A stretch of DNA of 24,844 nucleotides, from assembly GCA_945861255.1 (NCBI GenBank), contig CAMAUG010000013.1, positions 1 through 24,844 of the forward strand. The letters are read 5' to 3'. This DNA is from Candidatus Sulfopaludibacter sp. SbA3 (lineage in GTDB: Bacteria; Acidobacteriota; Terriglobia; Bryobacterales; Bryobacteraceae). Shown one piece after another: positions 14,996 through 21,544 of the stretch. A program made the position numbers and the translations under genes. Each line of letters begins with the position of its first letter. The first letter of the stretch is position 1. The notes below the pieces were generated by a model, which was not told where the DNA came from, did no database searches, and saw nothing but the letters and a program-made list of their open reading frames with translations.

Positions 14996-15207
14996 TTTCG
15001 GCGGCGTTTGACGAACACGCCGGAGCCGCCTTTGGTGGTCAGTACCATCAGCACGAACAACCCTGCCAGAGACACCAGCGTGGCGACGGACCCGATCACG
15101 AAGTAGTCTGCTTCCTTGAGAGGGCCCGGCATCAAGCGGCCCATGATTCCGGCGGCGGCCGCGAACAGGATCACCATCGCTGCGGCCAGTAGGATTGTGC
15201 GTTTCAT
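14992..15207 (-). CDS. Small two-helix membrane protein
   Basis: A 71-residue protein with two hydrophobic segments, TILLAAAMVILFAAAAGIMG (about 4-23) and DYFVIGSVATLVSLAGLFVLMVL (about 34-56), followed by a strongly positive C-terminal tail (VFVKRRRK), which suggests both ends lie in the cytoplasm. Its ATG overlaps the reductase stop (TGATG) and its TGA overlaps the GTG of the DinB-like gene, so it is very probably translated as part of that operon. I do not recognise a family. It may anchor or link the soluble reductase at the membrane, but that is a guess from position only. Confidence 0.72.
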   Translation of the reverse strand: MKRTILLAAAMVILFAAAAGIMGRLMPGPLKEADYFVIGSVATLVSLAGLFVLMVLTTKGGSGVFVKRRRK

Positions 15208-15896
15208 CAGTCGTATCTCTCATAACGGATCTGTTTCCGGTCGAATCCCATTTCTTTCAGGATACGCCGCAGATCGTCGACCATCGCGCGCATCCCGCAC
15301 AGGAACACGTCCAGATCGCGCCGTTCGCCCAGCACTTCGGACAGATGCGTTTGGACACGGCCAGTATGTCCGGTCCAGCCCGGTTCCGGACGCGTCAATG
15401 TGGGAAGAAAGCGGAACCGGGAATACTGGCGCGCCATGTTTTCGAACTCCTGCCGGTACAACAGGTCGCGTTCGTAGCGGACGCCGAGCACCAAGGTGAA
15501 GGGCAGGGAATCCTCGTTCAAGCGTGCCCGCAACATCGAACGGAAGGGTGCGACACCCGTGCCGGTGGCGATCAAGATGGTTTCGCGCGGCGAATCGCGT
15601 AAGACGAAATCGCCCATGGGTCCCCGCACGTCGACGGAATCGCCGGGGTGCAGCTCGAAGAGGTGAGGGGAACACGCGCCCTCCGCTACACGGTTCAGAC
15701 ACAATTCGAAGCGGTTGCTGCGCGAGGGTTCCGATGCGATAGAATACGCGCGCGTTATTTCGTGGCCTTCCGGTACGGCGGAGAGGGACACCCACTGGCC
15801 GGGCGCGAATGCGAACGTTTCCATTTCAGGCACTTCGAATACGAAATGCCGCACTTCGGGGGCAATCTCCACCGATTCAATCAACCTCGCTCGCAC
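15207..15896 (-). CDS. Ferredoxin-NADP reductase-like flavoprotein
   Basis: A 229-residue oxidoreductase with the FNR fold. The FAD part has RAYSIASEP (the RxYS flavin motif) and GDSVDVRGPMGDFVLRD; the NAD(P) part has ILIATGTGVAPFRSMLRARL, LVLGVRYERDLLY and FLCGMRAMVDDLRRIL. No iron-sulfur domain and no membrane segment is present, so it should pass electrons between NAD(P)H and a separate carrier. The C-terminus ends in YERYD; aromatic ends are common in FNRs. The frame is open to 16001. GTG 15896 (VRARLIESVEIAP) is preferred because AGAGAGG sits just upstream; ATG 15914 is the alternative. It overlaps the chelatase gene by about 20 bases and the next ATG by one base. It might supply reducing power to a neighbouring tetrapyrrole or metal pathway. 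Confidence 0.87.
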   Translation of the reverse strand: MRARLIESVEIAPEVRHFVFEVPEMETFAFAPGQWVSLSAVPEGHEITRAYSIASEPSRSNRFELCLNRVAEGACSPHLFELHPGDSVDVRGPMGDFVLRDSPRETILIATGTGVAPFRSMLRARLNEDSLPFTLVLGVRYERDLLYRQEFENMARQYSRFRFLPTLTRPEPGWTGHTGRVQTHLSEVLGERRDLDVFLCGMRAMVDDLRRILKEMGFDRKQIRYERYD

Positions 15897-16305
15897 TTTC
15901 CTCTCTTTCCGCATCCAGGCGGCCGGCATGTGCTTCGCGGGCGCGTCCCAGCAACGCTTCGAGCAGGGCCGGATGGCCGTCCAAAGGCGCGGTGACTTCA
16001 ATCCACAAGTCCGGATGCGCGGTGCGGATTTGTTCCACCAGCTTCGGCAGGTCGCGCTGCAGGTGCAGCCCCAGCGTCAGAAAATAAGGCACCACGGCGA
16101 CGCGCGTCACTCCGCGCGCCACCAGCTTGTCGACGGCGTCGCGCAGATCCGGGCGCCCGCCTTCGAGGAACGCGGGTTCCACAATCTCCAGACCGCCGCG
16201 CCGCGCCAATTCCGCGGCAGCGTCGCGCACGCTGTCGTTGGCGGATTCGATACTCGATCCATGTGCGAACACGATATAACCGGCGGGGACCCCAGGGTTG
16301 TTCAT
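15877..16305 (-). CDS. cbiX: CbiX/SirB-type sirohydrochlorin chelatase
   Basis: A 142-residue, single-domain class II chelatase, the short form that works as a dimer. It contains the metal-binding HGS motif (YIVFAHGSSIESAND, H15), the PAFLEGGRPDLRDAV block (about 44-58), and VAVVPYFLTLGLHLQRDLP with H81, the second metal-binding histidine. Such enzymes insert cobalt or iron (or nickel) into sirohydrochlorin, in B12 or siroheme synthesis; the sequence alone does not decide the metal. The C-terminus (about 125-142) is acidic and overlaps the reductase start. It heads the minus-strand five-gene run. Only weak purine-rich sequence stands before the ATG. The gap upstream contains the third copy of a palindromic repeat. 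Confidence 0.87.
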   Translation of the reverse strand: MNNPGVPAGYIVFAHGSSIESANDSVRDAAAELARRGGLEIVEPAFLEGGRPDLRDAVDKLVARGVTRVAVVPYFLTLGLHLQRDLPKLVEQIRTAHPDLWIEVTAPLDGHPALLEALLGRAREAHAGRLDAEREESASEVD

Positions 16306-16355
16306 GCCGCCGCTCTCTGCACACCAGGCTCAACGCCAGTCTCCGCCGAACCGCC

Positions 16356-16415
16356 ACCCTGAGAGAGCGGTTTGCCAGCTGCGGTTCCATCCGCTCCCTC
16401 ACGGTTACGGCTCGG
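16356..16415. repeat. REP-like palindromic element, copy C
   Basis: ACCCTGAGAGAGCGG (16356-16370) faces CCGCTCCCTCACGG (16391-16404), and the core extends to 16415. The 25-base core differs at three positions from the reverse complement of 7103-7127 and at four from 427-451. It lies between the divergent CbiX gene and the 50-residue gene. Confidence 0.6.
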
Positions 16416-16474
16416 TCCAATGCGCATTTCGTTTCGCCTCGATCGATTCCCGGTCACTATCGTATCATCGGTAC

Positions 16475-16627
16475 ATGCGGCGGACTGATGTGTATCTGAA
16501 AGTGGAACTAGTTTTGGATGATAAAGAGAAGCCCGAGCGCCTGGCCGCCGAGATCTGCCGCGTGATCCGCCGTGTGTATGGCGTACGGGCAGCCGAAGTC
16601 TCCAGCATCATCGAGAGAGATGCCTGA
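16475..16627 (+). CDS. Small protein of unknown function, 50 residues
   Basis: The frame is open from 16298, but the upstream part coincides with a palindromic repeat and reads as noise; the ATG at 16475 gives a compact protein, MRRTDVYLKVELVLDDKEKP followed by ERLAAEICRVIRRVYGVRAAEVSSIIERDA. It has one beta strand and an amphipathic helix and no signal peptide, consistent with a small beta-alpha fold. I do not know a function. No Shine-Dalgarno site stands before it; TATCAT (16463-16468) is too close to the ATG unless the message is almost leaderless. The SYLF gene follows in the same direction 87 bp later. The strongly coding-like composition is the main support. Confidence 0.6.
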   Translation: MRRTDVYLKVELVLDDKEKPERLAAEICRVIRRVYGVRAAEVSSIIERDA

Positions 16628-16714
16628 TCCGGAGATCCGAGCGAAACGTAACAGGCGCGCCCCGCATCCATATCTGTGAGTTTTTAGTACGATAACAATT
16701 TAGGAGGATCGCCC

Positions 16715-17383
16715 ATGAAATCGAAAATCGCCGCTGTCATGTTACTAGGCGCCGCGCTGGTTTCCGCCGCGTCCGACGCCGAGAGGCGTCTGCAGAGTGC
16801 CGCTAACGCATTTAAGGAAGTGATGGCCATTCCCGACAAGTCCATCCCGCAAGACCTGCTCAACAAAGCCGAATGCATCGTGATCGTGCCGGATCTGAAG
16901 AAGGGCGCGTTTATTATCGGCGGCAAGTATGGAAAGGGATTTGTGTCGTGCCGCAAGAAGGGCGCGGGATGGTCTGCGCCAGGAGCCGTGCGCGTTGAAG
17001 GCGGCAGTGTGGGCTTCCAGATCGGCGCCTCGGAGATGGACGTGTTCATGCTCATTATGAATGAGCGTGGCGTGGACCGGCTGCTCTCGACGAAATTCAC
17101 GCTTGGCGCGGATGCCACGGTGGCCGCGGGACCCGTGGGCCGCAACGCGCAGGCGGAAACCGATGCGCGCATGACCGCGGAGATCCTCACGTGGTCGAAG
17201 TCGCGCGGCCTGTTCGCGGGTGTTGCATTGACGGGCGCGACTTTGCGCGAAGACGAGGACTGGAACATCGATCTCTACGGCAAGCCGCTCAAGAACCGCG
17301 ACATTGTGACCGGCAACACCGCCGCGCCCAAAGCCGCGGCGGCGCTGCTGGGCGAACTGGATCGCTATTCCAGCCGCAAGTAA
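16715..17383 (+). CDS. Exported SYLF-domain (Ysc84-like) lipid-binding protein
   Basis: A 222-residue protein with a signal peptide (MKSKIAAVMLLGAALVSAAS) and a full SYLF domain: DAERRLQSAANAFKEVMAIP, LNKAECIVIVPDLKKGAFI, GGKYGKGFVSCRKKGAGWSA, VGFQIGASEMDVFMLIMNERG (about 105-125), then TLGADATVAAGPVGRNAQAE and LFAGVALTGATLREDEDWN. In eukaryotes and some bacteria this domain binds phosphoinositides or other lipids; bacterial exported versions have no established role. AGGAGG at 16702-16707 is an excellent ribosome site seven bases before the ATG. The methyltransferase fusion follows by 36 bp. Confidence 0.92.
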   Translation: MKSKIAAVMLLGAALVSAASDAERRLQSAANAFKEVMAIPDKSIPQDLLNKAECIVIVPDLKKGAFIIGGKYGKGFVSCRKKGAGWSAPGAVRVEGGSVGFQIGASEMDVFMLIMNERGVDRLLSTKFTLGADATVAAGPVGRNAQAETDARMTAEILTWSKSRGLFAGVALTGATLREDEDWNIDLYGKPLKNRDIVTGNTAAPKAAAALLGELDRYSSRK

Positions 17384-17419
17384 CGTTCGACGCCTCTCAT
17401 TATCAATCACTAGCGGGCC

Positions 17420-18538
17420 ATGGAAGACGCCGAATTTCTCGCGCAGGCTACCGGTATCGTGAACGATCTGGAAGCCGCGCTCCGCCGCGTAAGCCTCGCG
17501 CAACGCAGCGGTTGGCGGGCGCTCGAAATCGGCTGCGGAACCGGACGCCTGATGCGTCCCATGAGCCGCCATTTCTTTGAGATCCACGGCGTGGAACCCT
17601 CGCAGGTTCGCGCCGCGCGGGCCAAAGAAAACCTCTCCGACATCCCCACCGCGCGAGTGCACACATCCGACGACGGCGGCCTGCCAGCGCTGGACGGCCA
17701 GGAGTTTGATTTCGTATACAGCCTGGAAGCCGGCTTCGACGCCTGGCCGTGGGTTGAGCGCTCGTTGCGCGATGGCGGGCTGGCGCGTCTCAGGTTCAAC
17801 GGTTTTGAGAAAACTCGTTCGGATGTGATGGAGTTCGCGGCCGCCCACGATCTTCAGGTGTTGGCGATGGAAGGAGTGGCGTCGCGGTCCATGTGGACCA
17901 CTTGGCGCAAACACGCGCCGGGCTGGAACGCGTCACTCGCCGAGCCGCCCGCGAATGTCGTAATCCGCCGTATCACCAACGCACATTCGAGCGAACCCGT
18001 CGCCCCGTGCCGCGGCCGATTCGCTTCCATCGCCATTCGCGCGGAGCACCTCCCCGCTGATGCGGGATTGCAGCATCTGCGCGTGACAGTCGGAAGTTCC
18101 TTCGGCGCCGTTACGTCCATTAGCGAGCCGGACCGCAGCGGCATACGCCTGATTCACGTCGATCTGCCTGAGTTGGAGGCCACGGGTCTCCTTCCCGTGC
18201 AGCTGTTCTGGCTGGAGCAGCCGCTGTGCCAGCCCGTATCGCTCCGCGTGATTCCACCTGGACCTTCGGTGCCCCGGCTGACCGGAATCCACCGCCGCCC
18301 GGGCACGCGTGCGATTACGATGACGGTGGAAGAAGTCGCGCGGCCCCACGAGTTGGAGGTGACCGTGAGCGGCCGCGCCGCCACTGGCCTGGAATACGCG
18401 TGTATCGACCCTCGCCCGCAACGCTACGATGTCAGCTTTCATCTGCCCGAACAGATCGGCCCGGGCCTGCATCACGTGAAGGTCAGCATTGGACGCCGCA
18501 AACTGGTCCCCGCACCCATTGAAGTGGCGGCCGATTGA
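17420..18538 (+). CDS. Class I methyltransferase fused to a TIGR03437-like beta domain
   Basis: A 372-residue two-part protein. Residues about 1-175 form a Rossmann-fold SAM-dependent methyltransferase: motif I ALEIGCGTGRL (34-44), the acidic residue in HGVEPSQV, and EFDFVYSLEAGFDAWPWVER around motif IV. The part after about residue 195 is beta-rich: RGRFASIAIRAEHLPADAGLQHLRVTVGS, followed by IHVDLPELEATGLLPVQLFW and VIPPGPSVPRLTGI. It resembles the 'Solibacter' TIGR03437 domain common in exported acidobacterial proteins, and a related repeat seems to follow up to the end. No signal peptide is present, so this copy acts in the cytoplasm. The acceptor substrate is unknown; glycan or cell-surface modification is only a guess. 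ATG 17420 has no strong ribosome site. The gene ends near a convergent PPOX-type gene. Confidence 0.82.
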   Translation: MEDAEFLAQATGIVNDLEAALRRVSLAQRSGWRALEIGCGTGRLMRPMSRHFFEIHGVEPSQVRAARAKENLSDIPTARVHTSDDGGLPALDGQEFDFVYSLEAGFDAWPWVERSLRDGGLARLRFNGFEKTRSDVMEFAAAHDLQVLAMEGVASRSMWTTWRKHAPGWNASLAEPPANVVIRRITNAHSSEPVAPCRGRFASIAIRAEHLPADAGLQHLRVTVGSSFGAVTSISEPDRSGIRLIHVDLPELEATGLLPVQLFWLEQPLCQPVSLRVIPPGPSVPRLTGIHRRPGTRAITMTVEEVARPHELEVTVSGRAATGLEYACIDPRPQRYDVSFHLPEQIGPGLHHVKVSIGRRKLVPAPIEVAAD

Positions 18539-18672
18539 CGGGCCTGGCCCAGCCGGTTTGATTCTGAACCGAACCGGGCGGCTCGACCCATGCTTGCCTC
18601 GCGACCCACCGCGCAGCGGTCCCCCTGCTGTCACGCCGAATCTTGGGTCCGCATCCCCTGCCTCCCTACTTT

Positions 18673-19299
18673 CTAGTAGAGGGTTACCGGTACTCGCACC
18701 TTTGCTTCCTCGTCGAAGGTCTGCGCGTCCACGAAGCCGCACGTGTGTTTGGCGAGCATCGTTCCCATGCTGGGAACAACGCCGGGCAACGTGAACTTCG
18801 CGGGGTTCCACAGATCCGCGCGAACCAGCGCGCGGCTGCAATGAATGTAAGCTTCTTTCACCGTCACAACAACCACCGCGCGCGGCAGCTTGCCTTGCAT
18901 CTCAAACCGCGCGGTGAGCGCCGGGTCCCGGCTCACAACCGCTTCACCGTTGACACGGAACGTCTCATGCACGCCCGGCACCAGGAACAACAGGCCGATG
19001 CTCGGGTTGCGGATCAAATTATGCAGTGAGTCCAACCGGTTGTTGCCGCGCCGGTCCGGAAGCAGCAGCGTGTGATCGTCGGCCACCTCCACAAAGCCGG
19101 GCACATCGCCGCGCGGCGAGTTGTCCGCCGCTGTCTCTCCTTGCGTTCCCACCACCACGAACGGCGACGCAGCGATGAACGCGCGGCAGTATTCGTCGAG
19201 GTGGTCAACCTGCTTGCGGACCGAACGCTCGAGCGGTGGCCCATACATCTCGGCGAGTTCGGACGCGGCGTGGATCACGAATCGAGGGTCGAGTTCCAT
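18673..19299 (-). CDS. PPOX-type FMN-binding protein, MSMEG_1061-like
   Basis: A 208-residue split-barrel flavoprotein related to pyridoxamine 5'-phosphate oxidase. Typical blocks are LDEYCRAFIAASPFVVVGTQ, DNSPRGDVPGFVEVADDHTLLLPDRRGNNRLDSL, LIRNPSIGLLFLVPGVHETFRVNGEA and ALVRADLW near the end. These match the MSMEG_1061-type branch, which binds FMN or F420 and whose substrates are mostly unknown. The frame is open to 19359 but passes through the glutamine synthetase terminator, so ATG 19299 (MELDPRFVI, with GAGG just ahead) is the likely start. It lies downstream of glutamine synthetase on the same strand but beyond a strong terminator, so it is probably transcribed separately. Confidence 0.87.
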   Translation of the reverse strand: MELDPRFVIHAASELAEMYGPPLERSVRKQVDHLDEYCRAFIAASPFVVVGTQGETAADNSPRGDVPGFVEVADDHTLLLPDRRGNNRLDSLHNLIRNPSIGLLFLVPGVHETFRVNGEAVVSRDPALTARFEMQGKLPRAVVVVTVKEAYIHCSRALVRADLWNPAKFTLPGVVPSMGTMLAKHTCGFVDAQTFDEEAKVRVPVTLY

Positions 19300-19342
19300 A
19301 TCCTCATCATAATGGCTGGGAAGGACCCCGGCGTCCCGCACC

Positions 19343-19376
19343 CAAACAAAACGGCCCAAGGTTGCCCCTGGGCCGT
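19343..19376 (-). terminator. Rho-independent terminator of glutamine synthetase
   Basis: On the minus strand ACGGCCCA (19376-19369) and TGGGCCGT (19358-19351) make an eight-pair stem around a ten-base loop, followed directly by TTTGTTTG. It lies 26 bp beyond the synthetase stop. Confidence 0.85.
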
Positions 19377-19401
19377 CTGCTTTATTTCCAGCGTCCGCCG
19401 C

Positions 19402-20835
19402 TTAGAACTGGTTCCAGAGGTACTGATTGTAAACCTCGTGGTGGAACTGTACTTCCTGCGCCTTAACAATGGTGCCCAGCAGCCGCGGGCAGCGGTCCGC
19501 CGATGCCTTCTTCAGCTCTGCGTATCGTGCTTTCACGTCCGCGCCGAGAATCTTGGTGGTCCATTCGGACTTGTTGAAATTCTCCATCGCGTCGTAAATG
19601 TTGTCCGGCAGGTAGCGCTTGGCCGAGCGCAAGTCCTTCATCTTGGAAATGGACCCGTCGATGCCCGTCTTGAAAATGGAATACAGCACCATATAGGGGT
19701 TCGCGTCCGGACCCACGGCGCGGACCTCCACCCGGATGCTGCGGTGATTGCCCAACGGGATACGCACCAGCGATCCGCGATCCACCGCCGAGGCGATCAA
19801 CTGGTTGGGCGCTTCAAAGTGCGGGTCTAGCCGGCGATAGGCATTCACGCTGGCGTTGAGTATCAGGCAGATGTCGTTGCCGGCGGTCAGGATACGGTCG
19901 GTGAAGTCCCAGCCCAGCTTGCTCAGCTTCTCCAGGCCCTTGGGATCCCAGAACTGGTTCTTCCCGTCCTTGCTGATGGAGACGTTCGTGTGCATCCCGC
20001 TGCCGTTGACACCCACCACGGGCTTGGGCAGGAAACTGGCGGTGTAGCCCATCTTGTTGGCCACCTGCCGGCAAATGAACTTATAGAGTTGGATGTGATC
20101 GGCGGCCGCCACCACTTCGGCGTAGCTGTAATTGATTTCAAACTGCGAAGGCGCCACTTCGGGGTGGTCCTTTTCGTTCTGGAAACCCATGGCACGCTGC
20201 ACTTCGGCCACGCGGTCGATGAAGGTGCGCAGAGGGTCGCCCGGCAGGGAGTGATAGTAGCCGCCGGAGTTCAGGTATTCGAACTTGCCGGTCACATGGT
20301 AGGAGCGCTCGGCTTCGGAGCCCGCGAAAAGGAATCCCTCGATTTCGTTCGCCGCGTTCAGGGTGTAACCGTTCTTCTTGTACTGCTGGTTGGCGTAGGA
20401 TTTCAAGACGCCGCGCAGGTCGGCCGCGTATGGACTGCCATCCTTGTCGATGACCTCGCCGAACACCAGCACTTTGCCCGCTCCAAAGTAATCCGACGGA
20501 GCCCAGTAGAACGCCGCCCAGTCGATCCCCAGGCGCAAGTCGCTTTCGCGCTGTGCGGTGAAGCCGCGGATGGAGGAGCCATCAAAAGTCAGATTGTCCC
20601 AGCTGCCCAGCAGGAACTTCTTATCGTAGTCGAGCATGTGCAGGCGGCCTTCCAGGTCGCTGAACATGACGGTCACGGCCTTGATGCGCTTTTCGCCGGC
20701 CAGGTACTTGAGGCGCTCTTCACGAATCTGTTCGATGGGAACGCGGCTCAATCTTTGTTGCTTTGCTTTCAGATTCAATTCTTCGAGCTCGGTATACGAA
20801 AGCTCCAGGAAGTCATGCAAATTGATGTTGCTCAT
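19402..20835 (-). CDS. glnA: Glutamine synthetase, type I-like
   Basis: Catalyses ATP-dependent formation of glutamine from glutamate and ammonia, the main entry of nitrogen. The 477-residue protein keeps the family signature FDGSSIRGF (84-92), the ammonia-site ESDL aspartate (D99), metal-binding NEIEGF (163-168), PEVAPSQFEIN (225-235), ATP-site GSGMHTNVS (278-286), the flap glutamate in HFEAPNQ (E341) and R359 in LVRIP. It has about 45 more N-terminal residues than typical type I enzymes (mostly helical, LSYTELEELNLKAKQQ), which is unusual. The C-terminal adenylylation tyrosine region of enterobacterial enzymes is not recognisable. AGGAG lies five bases before the ATG. A promoter stands at 20866-20894 and a strong terminator at 19343-19376, so it is monocistronic. 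It could be a related amide ligase, but the active-site residues favour a true synthetase. Confidence 0.92.
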   Translation of the reverse strand: MSNINLHDFLELSYTELEELNLKAKQQRLSRVPIEQIREERLKYLAGEKRIKAVTVMFSDLEGRLHMLDYDKKFLLGSWDNLTFDGSSIRGFTAQRESDLRLGIDWAAFYWAPSDYFGAGKVLVFGEVIDKDGSPYAADLRGVLKSYANQQYKKNGYTLNAANEIEGFLFAGSEAERSYHVTGKFEYLNSGGYYHSLPGDPLRTFIDRVAEVQRAMGFQNEKDHPEVAPSQFEINYSYAEVVAAADHIQLYKFICRQVANKMGYTASFLPKPVVGVNGSGMHTNVSISKDGKNQFWDPKGLEKLSKLGWDFTDRILTAGNDICLILNASVNAYRRLDPHFEAPNQLIASAVDRGSLVRIPLGNHRSIRVEVRAVGPDANPYMVLYSIFKTGIDGSISKMKDLRSAKRYLPDNIYDAMENFNKSEWTTKILGADVKARYAELKKASADRCPRLLGTIVKAQEVQFHHEVYNQYLWNQF

Positions 20836-20865
20836 TGTTCTCCTTCAGGGGGTGGGACACCAACC

Positions 20866-20894
20866 TAGATAATGGGGTTAAGGTCTATTGTCAA
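20866..20894 (-). promoter_or_regulatory. Sigma-70 promoter of glutamine synthetase
   Basis: On the minus strand a perfect -35 box TTGACA (20894-20889) is followed after 17 bp by TATCTA (20871-20866), a moderate -10 box, 31 bp before the ATG at 20835. CATTAT, overlapping the spacer, is an alternative -10 at poor spacing. No sigma-54 (-24/-12) box is seen. Confidence 0.6.
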
Positions 20895-21065
20895 CGACGG
20901 GACCGGGGTTTGGCAACGGCCTGGCCCATAGATTGTGTTTATGGGTTTCATCGCAGGAAGCCGGCGCCCCCGGGCCGAACCCCGAGAACCGCCAAGCCGC
21001 GTGTCCGCATCCGTCCAACCGCCAGGTCTGCTCTCCCGCGCCCCTTCCTGTCTCCGTCTCGCGCT

Positions 21066-21084
21066 GGTGCGCGTAGCGCGCACC
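21066..21084. other. Perfect short hairpin in the glutamine synthetase-DUF6152 gap
   Basis: GGTGCGCG and CGCGCACC form eight perfect pairs around a TAG loop. It lies in the 310-bp divergent gap (20836-21145), which also holds the synthetase promoter at one end and the extended -10 and ribosome site of the next gene at the other. No coding sequence is credible in that gap. Confidence 0.45.
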
Positions 21085-21113
21085 GTGCACGCCGCCTGGA
21101 ATCGCGTGGGGGA

Positions 21114-21122
21114 TGTGATAAT
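21114..21122 (+). promoter_or_regulatory. Extended -10 promoter of the DUF6152-type gene
   Basis: TGTGATAAT matches an extended -10 (TGnTATAAT, 8 of 9 informative positions allowing one change), 23 bp before the ATG at 21146. No -35 box is needed in such promoters and none is seen. Confidence 0.5.
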
Positions 21123-21145
21123 GTAGGCGTGTTCTGGAGGCTTGC

Positions 21146-21544
21146 ATGACTAGTAAACTCGCTCTGTTCGCCGCCGCCGCCGGGTTGGCCGCGGCGCCCG
21201 CGCTGGCGCATCACGCCTTCGCTGCGGAGTTCGACAGCAACCAGGCGGTCAAAATCGACGGCACGGTGACCAAGCTCGAATGGACCAATCCCCACATCTG
21301 GATTTACCTGGATGTGAAAGACGACGGCGGCGCTGTGGTGAAGTGGCAATGCGAAGGCGGCCCGCCGAATACGCTGACGCGCAACGGCTGGAGCAAGGAC
21401 ACACTGAAGCCCGGCGACGTGATTAGCGTGGAGGGCTGGTTGGCCAAGGACGGCTCGAAAACGTGCAACGCGCGTTCCGTCAAACTGCCCGGAGGCAAGA
21501 GCGTGTTCCTGGGCTCGTCGAACGCCGCAGGAGCAGGCAAGTGA
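21146..21544 (+). CDS. DUF6152-family exported protein
   Basis: A 132-residue protein with a signal peptide (MTSKLALFAAAAGLAAAPALA) followed directly by HHAFAAEFDSNQAVKIDGTV, then TKLEWTNPHIWIYLDVKD, the pattern of DUF6152: 'HHsfaaeyD...i.l.GtVt...w.NPHv.i.ldv'. The middle part WQCEGGPPNTLTRNGWSKDT plus LKPGDVISVEGWLAKDGS is also characteristic. The family is periplasmic, beta-barrel-like (OB-type), and may bind metals through its N-terminal histidines; its function is unknown. GGAGG at 21136-21140 lies five bases before the ATG. Its TGA overlaps the GTG of the next gene (GTGA), so the two are translated together. Confidence 0.88.
   Translation: MTSKLALFAAAAGLAAAPALAHHAFAAEFDSNQAVKIDGTVTKLEWTNPHIWIYLDVKDDGGAVVKWQCEGGPPNTLTRNGWSKDTLKPGDVISVEGWLAKDGSKTCNARSVKLPGGKSVFLGSSNAAGAGK

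Noticed and set aside
15715..16362. Plus-strand frame across the reductase and chelatase genes
   Set aside because: Antisense to two well-supported overlapping genes and without recognisable motifs.
18539..18672. Inverted repeat near 18552 (CCGGTT...AACCGG) as a terminator
   Set aside because: Short stem without a T-run between convergent genes; not distinguishable from chance, and nothing else is seen in this gap.
19072..20868. Two long plus-strand frames opposite the PPOX-type and glutamine synthetase genes
   Set aside because: Both mirror strongly conserved minus-strand genes and cross the synthetase terminator or start region.
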